Assembly: GCA_041671425.1 (NCBI GenBank)
Contig: JBAZBO010000012.1
Coordinates: 1-16,274, forward strand
Reading direction: 5' to 3'
DNA: 16,274 nucleotides
Source: JBAZBO01 sp041671425
GTDB lineage: Bacteria; Patescibacteriota; WWE3; UBA101185; UBA10185
Shown piece by piece: positions 1 to 8,898 of this stretch. Position 1 is the stretch's first letter; every line of letters starts with the position of its first letter. The notes beneath the pieces are model-generated. The model did no database searches. It saw only the letters and a program-made list of their open reading frames with translations, and was not told the DNA's origin. Made by a program: the position numbers and the translations under genes.

Positions 1-1007
1 CCAATGTTCTGATATCTGCCGAGGATGGGAGGATAAAACTCTCAGCTACTGACCTGGAGACTTCTATAACCACTTATGTTGGTGGATCTGTGGAAGAGCC
101 TGGTGCGGTAACAATACCAGCCAGACTTTTGAGGGAGTTCATCTCCAATCTTCCTCCTTCCACTATAGAAGCCACTCTAAAGAACAACATTTTGAGTATG
201 ACCTCTGACAGGACGAAGGTGAAATTCAATGGAATAGATGCTACCGATTTTCCTGACATTTCGGAATTTCCCAAAAAGGTGCCATATCTAGCACTGGACC
301 CCTCGGTTTTCGGCGATATTATATCTTCTGTAGTATTTGCCGCCGCTACCGATGCCGCGCGTCCCATCTTTTCTGGAGTGCTAGTCAATTACTCAAATGA
401 AACTTTGACTTTAGTGGCTACAGACGGGTTTAGACTCTCAGAGAGAGTAATCTCCCTAGTAGGAGAGGTGGCTGAGTTTTCAGCGGTTATATCGGCCAGG
501 ACAATATTTGATGTGGCAAAGATCTTTGGCGGTTCCAATGAGCCCCTTAAATTTGCCCTTATGCCTGATATTAACAAAGTAATATTCCAAAGCGAGGACA
601 CAACTGTATCTACAGGAATATTGAACGACCCGTACCCCGATTATAAAAGGATAATTCCCAGTGAGTTCATCCTATCTGCGGAGGTCTCCGCGTCTGAGCT
701 ATTGGAAGCGGTCAAACTTGCCAGCGTATTTGCCCAAGATAATATACAGATATCCTTTGATCCTAAGGGAACCATAAGTATATCTTCTTCTGAGAAGGAA
801 TCGGGTGAAAACAGTTCCAAATTCGACGCTATAGTTGAAGGTGAAAAGCTGGAAGTGAATTTCAATGCTAGATACCTGTTGGATTTTCTAAATAATGTGA
901 AGGCTGAAAGAATAATAATCAAGACTCAGGGTAGTACCTCGCCCTGTCTTATCATCCCCATTGAAAGCACGGGATTCTTACATTTGATGATGCCCATTAG
1001 GGTGTGA
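1..1007 (+). CDS. dnaN: DNA polymerase III beta subunit (sliding clamp), 5'-truncated
   Basis: This is the ring-shaped clamp that tethers the replicative polymerase to DNA. The reading frame is open from the window edge, with the first whole codon at base 3, and gives 334 residues. Clamp hallmarks are the early NVLISAEDG segment followed by ATDLET, then the GAVTIPARLL segment, then DFPDISEFP, and the ending LMMPIRV, which matches the usual clamp C-terminus. Against the roughly 366-residue E. coli protein, only about 30-40 N-terminal residues are missing. A GTG at 90 could be mistaken for a start, but the family match upstream of it shows the gene is cut by the window edge. The stop is TGA at 1005. 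dnaG follows after 38 bases on the same strand, so the two may be co-transcribed. Confidence in the family is very high. Confidence 0.96.
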   Translation, partial: NVLISAEDGRIKLSATDLETSITTYVGGSVEEPGAVTIPARLLREFISNLPPSTIEATLKNNILSMTSDRTKVKFNGIDATDFPDISEFPKKVPYLALDPSVFGDIISSVVFAAATDAARPIFSGVLVNYSNETLTLVATDGFRLSERVISLVGEVAEFSAVISARTIFDVAKIFGGSNEPLKFALMPDINKVIFQSEDTTVSTGILNDPYPDYKRIIPSEFILSAEVSASELLEAVKLASVFAQDNIQISFDPKGTISISSSEKESGENSSKFDAIVEGEKLEVNFNARYLLDFLNNVKAERIIIKTQGSTSPCLIIPIESTGFLHLMMPIRV

Positions 1008-1029
1008 AGTGGAAAACCCCGGCTTAGTG

Positions 1030-1038
1030 TGCTATACA
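1030..1038 (+). promoter_or_regulatory. possible extended -10 element before dnaG
   Basis: The string TGC-TATACA is an extended -10 match (TGn plus a TATAAT-like hexamer at 1033-1038). It ends 7 bases before the dnaG ATG at 1046, so transcription would start at or next to that ATG and give a leaderless message. No Shine-Dalgarno-like sequence precedes the ATG. No good -35 is visible. Chance matches are common, so this is tentative. Confidence 0.35.
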
Positions 1039-1045
1039 ACTTCTG

Positions 1046-2809
1046 ATGGACGAAATCTCCGAGATCGAACAAATGATAGATGTTGTTGACCTGATAGGAG
1101 GTTATGTTGGTCTGAAGAAGTCAGGTAGGAACTACAAAGGCCTTTGTCCATTCCACTCTGAAAAAACCCCCTCCTTTATGGTTTCCCAGGAGCTCCAGAT
1201 ATTTAAGTGTTTTGGATGTGGTGAGTCTGGTGATATCTTCAGCTTTCTGCAGAAGATCGAAGGGATTACCTTTCCTCAAGCTTTAGAGCAGTTGGCGGAG
1301 AAGGCAGGTGTGGTACTTCAAAATGTACAGATAGATAAAGACAGCTCCCAAAAGAAAATTATTTATGAGATAAACCACCTTGCAACCAGTTTTTACCAAT
1401 ATATTCTCCTTAAACATCCTGCTGGCAAAAAAGCTACGGAATATGTGAAAGAAAAAAGGGGTTTGAAACTTGACACCATCAGGGAATTCAAGATAGGTTA
1501 CGCACCGGACTCATGGGATCTTCTATATAAATTCCTGAAGAAAAGAAAGTATTCAGATCAGGACCTGATAATGTCTGGAGTTGTTGTACCAAGGAAATCT
1601 GGAGATGGATGTATAGATAAGTTCAGGGGGAGGGTGATGTTCCCGTTTGTTGATCTGGATGGTAAGGTAGTGGGCTTTTCCGGAAGAACTATCTTTGATA
1701 GAGACACGAAGTATCTCAATACCGCAGAGACTTTGGTTTTCCATAAAAGCCGCTATTTATTCGGTTTGGACAAAGCGAGGGTAAATCTCAAGAAAGAAGG
1801 GGCTGTTTTTGTGGAAGGTCAGATGGATGTTATAAGTGCTTATCAGGCGGGTATAAAAAATATCATAGCCTCATCCGGAACGTCCCTTACCAACGACCAG
1901 TTGAATATAGTCTCAAGGTATACAAAAGATGTAACCTTTTGTTTTGACTCAGATGTTGCCGGTATTACTGCAATAGCACGCGCAATCGAGCTCGCAGATA
2001 GAATGGATTTCAACGTGAGAGTAGCGATGATACCTTCTGACTACAAGGATATCGATGAGCTGATCAAGAAAGAGGGTAAAGATGCTAAGTCTATGTTGAA
2101 CAACTCAGTACCGGTCTATGACTTTTTCCTTGTTAAGGCCCTCAAAAGCTACGACAGAAGGGACCCAATAGGTAAAAAGAAGATAGTTGAGGAGCTTGTG
2201 CCAATCTTCTCAAAGATATCAAGTGACGTGATCTTGTCCCATTATGTGGAGACTCTGGCCAAAGAAGCTCAAGTTTCTGAGGATCTTATAATGTCCCTTG
2301 TAAAGAAGAAGGCCAACATCAACGATTTCTCCGAATTTAGGGGAAATAAGGCCGAAGGGACCGAGAAATCCTTTTCCAAAACCTCAATTGAGAGCTATTT
2401 CCTGGCCATGATTTTCAAGGCCGATGTTGACACAGCAGAGAACTTTTTGTATAAGCTTGCTAGAGAGGACTTTTCGGAAACAAGTACCCAAGAGGTATTC
2501 ACTGAGCTTAAGCGGTATATCAAGGAAAAAGGTGCTTTCGATATTGCAGGCTTTATTGATACAATTAAGAGCGACCTTGAGGTTCCCGTCCGTGAACTAT
2601 ACATGTGGGATATCGGTACTTTAACCGAAGACCCCAAAAAATTTGGCACAGAACTGGGATCTGCAGTCTCACGTATCAAAAAAGCCTCTGCCAAGAGAAA
2701 GATAACTGAACTGACAGAAAGGCTTAAGTTAGCAGAAGTAGAAAAGAACGTCAAAGAAATAAAGGAACTGACAGAGGAACTAAAAAAGTATTCATCTAAA
2801 CTTATATGA
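1046..2809 (+). CDS. dnaG: DNA primase
   Basis: DnaG makes the RNA primers for replication. The 587-residue length is normal for bacterial primase. The N-terminal CHC2 zinc-binding domain has C34, H37, C55 and C58 in CPFHSEKTPSF and CFGCGESGD. The TOPRIM catalytic domain carries E257 in VEGQMDV and the acidic pair D301/D303 in DSDVAG, where E. coli has DGDRAG. The last 150 or so residues form a helical, lysine/glutamate-rich region where the helicase-binding domain is expected. The ATG at 1046 puts the zinc domain at its usual distance from the N-terminus. The TGA stop overlaps the rpoD ATG as ATGA, so translation of the two is probably coupled. dnaG-rpoD is the classical macromolecular-synthesis gene pair. 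Confidence 0.97.
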   Translation: MDEISEIEQMIDVVDLIGGYVGLKKSGRNYKGLCPFHSEKTPSFMVSQELQIFKCFGCGESGDIFSFLQKIEGITFPQALEQLAEKAGVVLQNVQIDKDSSQKKIIYEINHLATSFYQYILLKHPAGKKATEYVKEKRGLKLDTIREFKIGYAPDSWDLLYKFLKKRKYSDQDLIMSGVVVPRKSGDGCIDKFRGRVMFPFVDLDGKVVGFSGRTIFDRDTKYLNTAETLVFHKSRYLFGLDKARVNLKKEGAVFVEGQMDVISAYQAGIKNIIASSGTSLTNDQLNIVSRYTKDVTFCFDSDVAGITAIARAIELADRMDFNVRVAMIPSDYKDIDELIKKEGKDAKSMLNNSVPVYDFFLVKALKSYDRRDPIGKKKIVEELVPIFSKISSDVILSHYVETLAKEAQVSEDLIMSLVKKKANINDFSEFRGNKAEGTEKSFSKTSIESYFLAMIFKADVDTAENFLYKLAREDFSETSTQEVFTELKRYIKEKGAFDIAGFIDTIKSDLEVPVRELYMWDIGTLTEDPKKFGTELGSAVSRIKKASAKRKITELTERLKLAEVEKNVKEIKELTEELKKYSSKLI

Positions 2810-3928
2810 CAAAAAAAGAAACAGAAAAGAAAGCCACGAACCTGATCGTGGACATGAAGAGCAGGAACATAAAAAAACTTATAACCAAGGGAAAGAAGCA
2901 GGGGTACTTAAACCTTGAAGAAGTCTTGGCAGCGTTTCCTGAGGCCGAGGAAGATATAGAAACCCTGGATTCCCTTTATGAGAAATTGATCGCAGCGGGT
3001 ATTGATGTGTTTGATGTGGCTTCTGAGAAAGAGGCAGAGAAGTTGAGTGCAGCCGCTGAATTGGCAGCGCTTGCTAAGAGAAGCCCGGATAGGCTTTTGT
3101 CTACTGATCCAGTTAGGATGTACCTGAGGGAAATAGGTAAGGTGGATCTTTTAAGTGCCCAGGATGAGGTGGTTTTGGCCAAGAAGATAGAAAAAGGTGA
3201 TCAGAAAGCTTTTGACCAGCTAACCAGGGCGAATTTAAGGCTTGTGGTCTCTATAGCCAAGAAGTACATGGGTAGGGGGCTCTCATTTTTGGATCTTATT
3301 CAAGAGGGGAATATTGGGTTGATGAGGGCAGTTGAGAAGTTTGACTGGAAAAGAGGATTCAAATTTTCTACTTATGCCACATGGTGGATCAGGCAGGCTA
3401 TAACTAGAGCTTTGGCAGATCAGGCCAGGACAATAAGGATTCCTGTACATATGGTTGAAACGATAAACAAATATAAGAAGGTAGAAAGAGCTTTGGAGCA
3501 GAAATTAGAAAGACCAGTAACCCCTGAGGAAGTGGCGAAAGAAATGGGTATTGATTATGAGAAGGCTTCGCATATAGAAAAGATATCTCAGAAGACCTCG
3601 TCTATTGAGGCTCCTGTTGGAAAGGAAGAAGACACCAGACTGAAGGAATTCATACCAGATGATGTGAGTCCTTCCCCTTTTGAATCGGCCAGCCAGCAGT
3701 TGCTAAAGGAACACATAGCGGAAGTACTAGATACCCTTAACCCCAGGGAGATGAGAGTTTTGGAGCTCAGATTTGGCCTGAAAGACGGCAGAAGCAGAAC
3801 ACTNNNNNNNNNNGGAGGTAGGCAAGGAGTTTGGAGTGACCAGGGAAAGAATCAGGCAGATAGAGGCGAAAGCTTTGAGAAAGCTAAGGCATCCATCAAG
3901 AAGTAAGAGACTAAAGGACTATTTATAA
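2806..3928 (+). CDS. rpoD: RNA polymerase primary sigma factor (sigma-70), with an assembly gap
   Basis: This is the housekeeping sigma factor that directs RNA polymerase to -35/-10 promoters. A region 1.1-like segment contains KLITKGKKQGYLNLEEV. Region 1.2 begins near residue 99 (STDPVRMYLREIG). Region 2 spans about 142-215, with RLVVSIAKKYMGRGLSFLDL and the promoter-melting ATWWIRQAITRALADQ. Region 3 follows, then region 4 from LNPREMRVLELRFGLKDGRSRT. Ten Ns at 3804-3813 break region 4.2. Read literally, the frame ends at 3906 with a non-sigma tail. After the gap, another frame encodes EVGKEFGVTRERIRQIEAKA and the family-standard ending, with a TAA at 3926-3928. If three bases are missing, the junction reads TLEEV, the family consensus, and the protein is about 371 residues. 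The last 10 bases overlap the 3' end of the convergent glycosyltransferase gene. Confidence 0.96.
3804..3813. other. assembly gap (10 Ns) inside rpoD
   Basis: There are exactly ten ambiguous bases within sigma region 4.2. The flanking codons demand a missing length divisible by three, and three bases would restore the conserved TLEEV. Ten is therefore a placeholder, not a measured length. Confidence 0.98.
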
Positions 3929-5469
3929 GTATTACTCTGATAGATATACACATCTGACAACTCCACCAGATTTGGTTTTGGCAGTGTGAACTGTTTTATC
4001 AGTGTGAACTTTGTCCCGTCCAAAATCGTGTCCTCAAATTTTGTCCATGCCTCTACGTAGAAACCAAACCTTTCTTTTACTTCTTTTTTCTTGAAATTCC
4101 TCATGGGTTTTGAAGAAATAATGACAAAATCATAACCGGTTGGAGTCTCAGGAAGATCAAATTGTGCGTTTTCAGGTTCATATACATTGCTTCTTTTGAC
4201 CAATATCCCCTCAAGCTTGTTGAGAGGATCAAGCCCTTCTTCTGTCACAGCCAGCTTGTTTGAAGTAACAGGCAGATTATCTTTGGCCCACTTGTAAGCC
4301 GCTGACTTGGGTGTGTCCCTTTGGAATTGACTTAGAAGTAAGTATGGGAAGTAGGAATAAGTCCCCAATGCTAGGAGAACGAATACTAAAGCTACTTTCT
4401 TCTTTGCCCGTTTCAGGACTTGATGTATCCCTTCTGCAGAGTACAAAAGTACGATAGGTAAAATAGGCAAAAGCCATCTATCAACCCGACGTGAGTTCAG
4501 AGAATAGAAGATCAAATATATCAGGATATTACCAACTAGAAAGATATGAAACTTTCTATCACCTCTCCTTAGTGATAGGACCGATCCAAACACACTCAGG
4601 GCTAATACTAAAGGAGTGGTTACATATCCAAGAGCTAGTAGGTACTTCAAAGGGTTGGAGTCCACAGAATCGAAGACTAGACCTGCTTCTTTTATTTGCA
4701 TCATGTAGACCCTGTAGGCAAAATCCTCAGCAAAGATGAACGAAAATGGGTTGGTGACGGCATACCCAATGAATATCAGGAACAAGAAGCCGAAAAGGCC
4801 TCGGTAATCCTTTTTGACCAAAAAAAGATATAAGAACAGAGGCAGGGAAATAAGAGCTGTTACCTTGGTGCCTACTGCTACGCCATATAAAAGCCCTATG
4901 ATGACAACATGCAGGTTGTCTAGATCATGCTTGTAGTAAAGATACGCCCCAAGAAAGCAAAATGACAAAAGAAGTGCAAGTAGGATATCTACGTTTATAT
5001 AGTGGGCATGTACTATTAGTTTCCAGTTCAGAGCAGTCAAAAAAACCACAGCAAGTATCCCAGTCTTATTGTTGAACAGCTTTTTGAACAGAACCCCCAT
5101 AGAAAGAATTATTCCCATGGAGAGGACTGCGTTAAATGAACGCATGAAAATATATAAAGTCTCTTTTGAGAAAGGTATGTTTAGAAGATTTGAAGTCTTG
5201 CTGAAAGACATGACCACAAGTGTAAACAGATACGAGGGGAATGTGCCGTAGACAAAGGATATGGGAATCAGTTTTTGGTAGTTGTGATTCTTTATGATAT
5301 CTCTTAATTCATAGGTATATTTTATAGCCAACTCCGCTATCTCTGGCTCATCGGCATGGAAACTATGGGGAAGACCAAATTCTATGTGATAAAGTCTTAA
5401 CCCAACTCCTATCAGGATAAGAACAGACAGTGCGGATATGAACAATATTTTCTTGGTTTTTTCTTTCAT
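3919..5469 (-). CDS. GT39/PMT-type (GT-C fold) membrane glycosyltransferase
   Basis: This is a 516-residue polytopic membrane protein. The first transmembrane segment lies at about 8-24. It is followed by an external loop with HADEPE (D40, E41), the acidic signature of GT-C enzymes of the ArnT/protein mannosyltransferase type, which use lipid-phosphate sugar donors. Several more hydrophobic segments follow up to about residue 370. The last 120 or so residues are soluble and probably external, with alternating charged and beta-like sequence. By family, it should move a sugar from a polyprenyl-phosphate carrier onto a cell-surface lipid, protein or glycan; the acceptor cannot be read from the sequence. 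The ATG at 5467-5469 overlaps the stop of the upstream alkD-like gene (ATGA), so the two form one transcript. Its 3' end overlaps rpoD by 10 bases, tail to tail. Confidence 0.85.
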   Translation of the reverse strand: MKEKTKKILFISALSVLILIGVGLRLYHIEFGLPHSFHADEPEIAELAIKYTYELRDIIKNHNYQKLIPISFVYGTFPSYLFTLVVMSFSKTSNLLNIPFSKETLYIFMRSFNAVLSMGIILSMGVLFKKLFNNKTGILAVVFLTALNWKLIVHAHYINVDILLALLLSFCFLGAYLYYKHDLDNLHVVIIGLLYGVAVGTKVTALISLPLFLYLFLVKKDYRGLFGFLFLIFIGYAVTNPFSFIFAEDFAYRVYMMQIKEAGLVFDSVDSNPLKYLLALGYVTTPLVLALSVFGSVLSLRRGDRKFHIFLVGNILIYLIFYSLNSRRVDRWLLPILPIVLLYSAEGIHQVLKRAKKKVALVFVLLALGTYSYFPYLLLSQFQRDTPKSAAYKWAKDNLPVTSNKLAVTEEGLDPLNKLEGILVKRSNVYEPENAQFDLPETPTGYDFVIISSKPMRNFKKKEVKERFGFYVEAWTKFEDTILDGTKFTLIKQFTLPKPNLVELSDVYIYQSNTYK

Positions 5470-6212
5470 AATCTATCTTTGTAACTTTTGGGAAGTCGCC
5501 TACTTCCGTCTCTGAAAGACAGCCCAGACATCTTATCCTTGTTTTCCTTTAGGAAAGTAAAAGCACCCTCCGGGTCTTTACGTCCCATTTCCCGCAAAGT
5601 CCAGCCTATGGCTTTTCTTATGAAAAAGCGGGCGCGTTTCTTATCCTCAGATGTTATGTAGACTTTATCTATCCAGCTCTCGTCAAACTGAGATTTTGCC
5701 ATGTCAAAAAACAGTCTCTTGTCCCCGCCTTGATTGTCCCTGAATAACAAAAGTTGGGCTAGCAGCGCAGACCTTCTCACCCAGTAGTCATCATCCTTTA
5801 TCCACTTCTTCAGGTAGCTGTAAACACTTTTATCCTTAGTCAGGATTTTGGGCATGAAAGGTATTATGAAGCCATCCAGAAGAGCCCACCCCCCGCACTC
5901 CCGCATCCATCTTTCTATCCAGGGCATGTCTTTGATATCCAGCGTATCTGAATGGACACTCACTATGTACAAACCTGCGCCTCTTTCCTCGTATGACCTT
6001 TTGTCCCAAAGCTTCTGAGCCATACCCAGAGCATGCTGTTTTGAAAGTGCCTGGAACTCCAAGTTGTATTTCTTTATAAAATCAAAGTTCTGTTTTGTGG
6101 TGAGGCCATAGTGTTTTAGGTTGGAGTACAAATATCTTTTCTGTGCTTCAGCATTCTTTGGGTTCTCGGAGGTCAGCAGGAAATCTTTGAATTCTGATAT
6201 AAAGCTTGGCAT
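5466..6212 (-). CDS. AlkD-like DNA alkylation repair protein (HEAT-like repeat DNA glycosylase)
   Basis: This 248-residue, mostly helical protein matches the DNA alkylation repair (AlkD) family, HEAT-like solenoid glycosylases that remove bulky or cationic alkylated bases. The active-site pattern of Bacillus cereus AlkD (W109, D113, R148, W187) has plausible counterparts here. Counting from the TTG at 6215, these are W110 and D114 in WALLD, R147/R148 in YWVRRSALL, and W205 in AIGWTLREMG. The C-terminal FIRKAIGWTLREMGRKDPE segment is the most recognisable family stretch. I chose the ATG at 6210-6212; a TTG one codon upstream would add a single residue. A TTGCCG-17-TATCAT promoter sits just upstream. 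The stop shares ATGA with the glycosyltransferase gene that follows. There is no obvious functional link between the two products. Confidence 0.88.
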   Translation of the reverse strand: MPSFISEFKDFLLTSENPKNAEAQKRYLYSNLKHYGLTTKQNFDFIKKYNLEFQALSKQHALGMAQKLWDKRSYEERGAGLYIVSVHSDTLDIKDMPWIERWMRECGGWALLDGFIIPFMPKILTKDKSVYSYLKKWIKDDDYWVRRSALLAQLLLFRDNQGGDKRLFFDMAKSQFDESWIDKVYITSEDKKRARFFIRKAIGWTLREMGRKDPEGAFTFLKENKDKMSGLSFRDGSRRLPKSYKDRL

Positions 6213-6222
6213 CAATAGCGCA

Positions 6223-6251
6223 ATGATAATTCAAGCGATTAACTTCGGCAA
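6223..6251 (-). promoter_or_regulatory. candidate promoter for the alkD-like/glycosyltransferase unit
   Basis: On the minus strand, TTGCCG (6251-6246) and TATCAT (6228-6223) are separated by 17 bases, a sigma-70-type arrangement. The -10 ends 10 bases before the ATG, so the leader would be only about 3 bases and the start nearly leaderless. No ribosome binding site is visible. Confidence 0.5.
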
Positions 6252-6261
6252 GCTAAAACCC

Positions 6262-6270
6262 TGTTAGAAT
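6262..6270 (+). promoter_or_regulatory. candidate extended -10 element for mutS
   Basis: TGT-TAGAAT is an extended -10 match that abuts the first ATG (6271) and ends 9 bases before a second in-frame ATG (6280). If it is used, transcription would start near 6277-6280 and the second ATG would be the real, leaderless start. No clear -35 is seen; the region is shared with the divergent alkD-like promoter. Confidence 0.4.
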
Positions 6271-8898
6271 ATGCTTACTATGGGTGACTTTGCTACACCG
6301 ATGATGCAGCAGTATGTGAATATAAAAAGACAGTACCCCGATTGTCTGCTCTTTTTTAGGCTGGGGGATTTCTACGAGATGTTTATGGATGATGCCAAAG
6401 TGGCTTCTGAGATCCTGGATATTACCCTAACCGGAAGGGACAGAGGACAAGATGGGAGGATTCCCATGGCGGGTGTGCCTTTTCACTCTGTAAATTCCTA
6501 CATTTCTAAACTAGTGCGAGCGGGATACAAGGTAGCTATATGTGAACAAGTAAGTGATCCGTCAGAAAAGGGCTTGGTAGATAGAGAGGTAATAAGGGTA
6601 GTGACGCCCGGCACCTTGTTTGACGAAGACTCCTTAGATAGAAAGACCAACAATTTCATAGTAAGTGTGTCTATCGAAGATAAGTTTTTGGGTCTTGCTC
6701 TGGCGGATGTTTCAACGGGTGACTTTTTTTCCGAGCAATTTGAATTAGGAAATCTTGATCAGATATTAGCCGATGAGTTTGCAAAATACTCCCCTTCGGA
6801 ATGCATACTTTCCTATTCCCTTTACGGGAATGCAGGTATATTAAAAGCCTTGAAGGCTCATCCCGGATTGAATGTATTCCCTTTTGAAGATTACGAATTT
6901 TTTTCTGAGGAAGCAGAGAGGTATCTAAAAACCCATTTTGGGGTGGCCACGCTTTCCAGTTTTGGTTTGGACAACAAGGAGCACGCCCAAAAGGCAGCAG
7001 CAGCCCTGCTCGGATATCTGAAAAGAACTCAAAAAGATAATATCAGCCACATCAAAGGTATCAGGCCTTTTAGACAGGATCATTATGTTGGTTTAGACAG
7101 GTCCACAATCCTGAACTTGGAGCTTTTTTCCCAGATAAGATCAAATGGCAGAAAGGGTTCCCTAATAGATGTGTTGGATAGAACGATAACAGCAATGGGA
7201 GGCCGTATGCTCAAGGTGTGGCTTCTTCATCCTCTCACTTCTGCAAAAGAAATATCAGAAAGATACGATACTGTAGAAATTTTCCACGACAGTAACAATG
7301 TAAGGGAGGAACTTGCCAAATTGCTGGAGAATATAGCGGACATTGAAAGGCTTCTGTCCCGCCTTTCGGTCGGTGTGGGAAATGCCAGGGATCTACTGAC
7401 GATGAAGAACTCTTTGGATGTGGCTTTAGCGCTGAAGAGATCATTGGCAGAGATCGAAGTTCCTATGCTTAAGGGTTTCGGGAAGGAGAAGCTTCTTGGA
7501 CTGGAAAAGCTTGTTGAGAAGATCGGGAACGTGCTAGTGGATGATCCACCAGTAGATTTAAAAGGTGGTGGGTTAATCAGGTCGGGTGTGGATACTGAAC
7601 TAGACTCCTTGAGGGATAGAGTTGCGGAAAGCAAGGTGTGGGTGGCTGAGCTTGAGGAGAGAGAAAAGGTGCGAACAAAAATATCGTCTTTGAAAGTTAG
7701 GTTTAATCAAGTCTTTGGTTATTACATTGAGATTACCAAATCCAACTTACATCTGGCTCCCGAGGATTACATCAGGAAGCAGACATTGGTAAATGCTGAG
7801 AGATACATAACTCCTGATCTCAAACATCATGAAGAAATAATACTGACAACAAAGGAGAAAACAGATGATTTGGAGTATTCAGCCTTTCGGAAGCTTGTAG
7901 AGGAGGTACTCAAGCACACACAAGAGATTCAAAAAATTTCCCGCTACGTGGCTACGGTTGATTGTTTGTTCAGTTTCTCGGAATTGGCAAGGGCGTATAG
8001 ATATATAAGACCTCAACTTCTGACCACTGGAGAGATAAATATCAAGGAGGGAAGACATGCTGTGGTGGAGCGCTTTGTTGACAGCGGCGCCTTTGTACCA
8101 AACGATACCTTTTTGAATACCGCGGATCATCAGCTCCTGGTTCTTACCGGCCCGAATATGTCAGGAAAATCAGTTTACATAAGGCAGGTAGCCCTCATAG
8201 TTTTGATGGCTCAGATAGGTAGCTTTGTACCGGCGGCAAGTGCCAAGATTACTCCTGTAGACAAGATCTTTGTGAGAAGTGGAGCGAGCGACCTTATTGC
8301 CTCTGGCCTTTCCACTTTCATGGTGGAGATGGTGGAGACTGCTAATATCCTTAATAATGCTACCAGTGACAGCCTGATAGTTATGGATGAGATTGGTAGA
8401 GGTACTAGTACCTATGATGGAATAAGCATATCCAAGGCAATTGCAGAATTTCTAGTTACTAGGAAGGGTGTGTGTCCAAAGACCTTGTTTGCCACTCACT
8501 ACCACGAGCTTCAGGCTCTGGCTGGTGCTCATCCCCAAAAGATAAGAAACTATCAGGTGCTGGTGGAGGAGTCCTCAGGGGATCCGGTGTTCCTACACAA
8601 GGTTGTGCCGGGGGGCGCCGATCATAGCTATGGTATTGCAGTAGCCAAGATCGCAGGCATTCCCAAGGAGGTTATTGAGAAGGCATCTAGTATCTTGTCC
8701 CAATTGGAGGTTAGGGACTTTGATACTTGGCTTGGGCTGGACTCTTCTAAGCAGGAGGCTACCCAAGCGCCTGACAACCCAAATGAGCATGCTGTACTAA
8801 ACGCCCTTGAGGAGCTGGATTTGGATAAAGTCACCCCTTTGGAGGCTTTGAACGTACTGGTGGATCTAAAAAAGAAGGCCAAAGCTAAGCTTGACTAA
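6271..8898 (+). CDS. mutS: DNA mismatch repair protein MutS
   Basis: MutS recognises base mismatches and small loops and starts repair. At 875 residues it is full length for MutS1. The mismatch-binding domain has TPMMQQY and GDFYEMF, with the F-x-E wedge at F34/E36. The connector, lever and clamp regions follow (for example FNQVFGYYIEITKSN). The ABC-type ATPase domain has Walker A GPNMSGKS at 627-634, Walker B LIVMDE with D706/E707, the signature segment GRGTSTYDG, and the FATHYHEL histidine loop. A short variable C-terminal part ends in a lysine-rich tail. An alternative ATG at 6280 (three residues later) fits the family start equally well and would be leaderless from the TAGAAT element. No mutL is visible nearby. 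The final codons overlap the -35 of the next promoter. Confidence 0.97.
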   Translation: MLTMGDFATPMMQQYVNIKRQYPDCLLFFRLGDFYEMFMDDAKVASEILDITLTGRDRGQDGRIPMAGVPFHSVNSYISKLVRAGYKVAICEQVSDPSEKGLVDREVIRVVTPGTLFDEDSLDRKTNNFIVSVSIEDKFLGLALADVSTGDFFSEQFELGNLDQILADEFAKYSPSECILSYSLYGNAGILKALKAHPGLNVFPFEDYEFFSEEAERYLKTHFGVATLSSFGLDNKEHAQKAAAALLGYLKRTQKDNISHIKGIRPFRQDHYVGLDRSTILNLELFSQIRSNGRKGSLIDVLDRTITAMGGRMLKVWLLHPLTSAKEISERYDTVEIFHDSNNVREELAKLLENIADIERLLSRLSVGVGNARDLLTMKNSLDVALALKRSLAEIEVPMLKGFGKEKLLGLEKLVEKIGNVLVDDPPVDLKGGGLIRSGVDTELDSLRDRVAESKVWVAELEEREKVRTKISSLKVRFNQVFGYYIEITKSNLHLAPEDYIRKQTLVNAERYITPDLKHHEEIILTTKEKTDDLEYSAFRKLVEEVLKHTQEIQKISRYVATVDCLFSFSELARAYRYIRPQLLTTGEINIKEGRHAVVERFVDSGAFVPNDTFLNTADHQLLVLTGPNMSGKSVYIRQVALIVLMAQIGSFVPAASAKITPVDKIFVRSGASDLIASGLSTFMVEMVETANILNNATSDSLIVMDEIGRGTSTYDGISISKAIAEFLVTRKGVCPKTLFATHYHELQALAGAHPQKIRNYQVLVEESSGDPVFLHKVVPGGADHSYGIAVAKIAGIPKEVIEKASSILSQLEVRDFDTWLGLDSSKQEATQAPDNPNEHAVLNALEELDLDKVTPLEALNVLVDLKKKAKAKLD

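Noticed and set aside
90..1007. GTG at 90 as the start of dnaN
   Set aside because: The frame is open upstream to base 3 and encodes clamp-like sequence (NVLISAEDG, ATDLET), so the gene is truncated by the window edge.
2806..3906. rpoD ending at 3906
   Set aside because: The tail after the Ns does not resemble sigma factors; the true region 4.2 lies in another frame and ends at 3928.
7227..7634. 135-residue minus-strand frame inside mutS
   Set aside because: Serine/proline-rich shadow of the conserved MutS core; no start signals or family resemblance.
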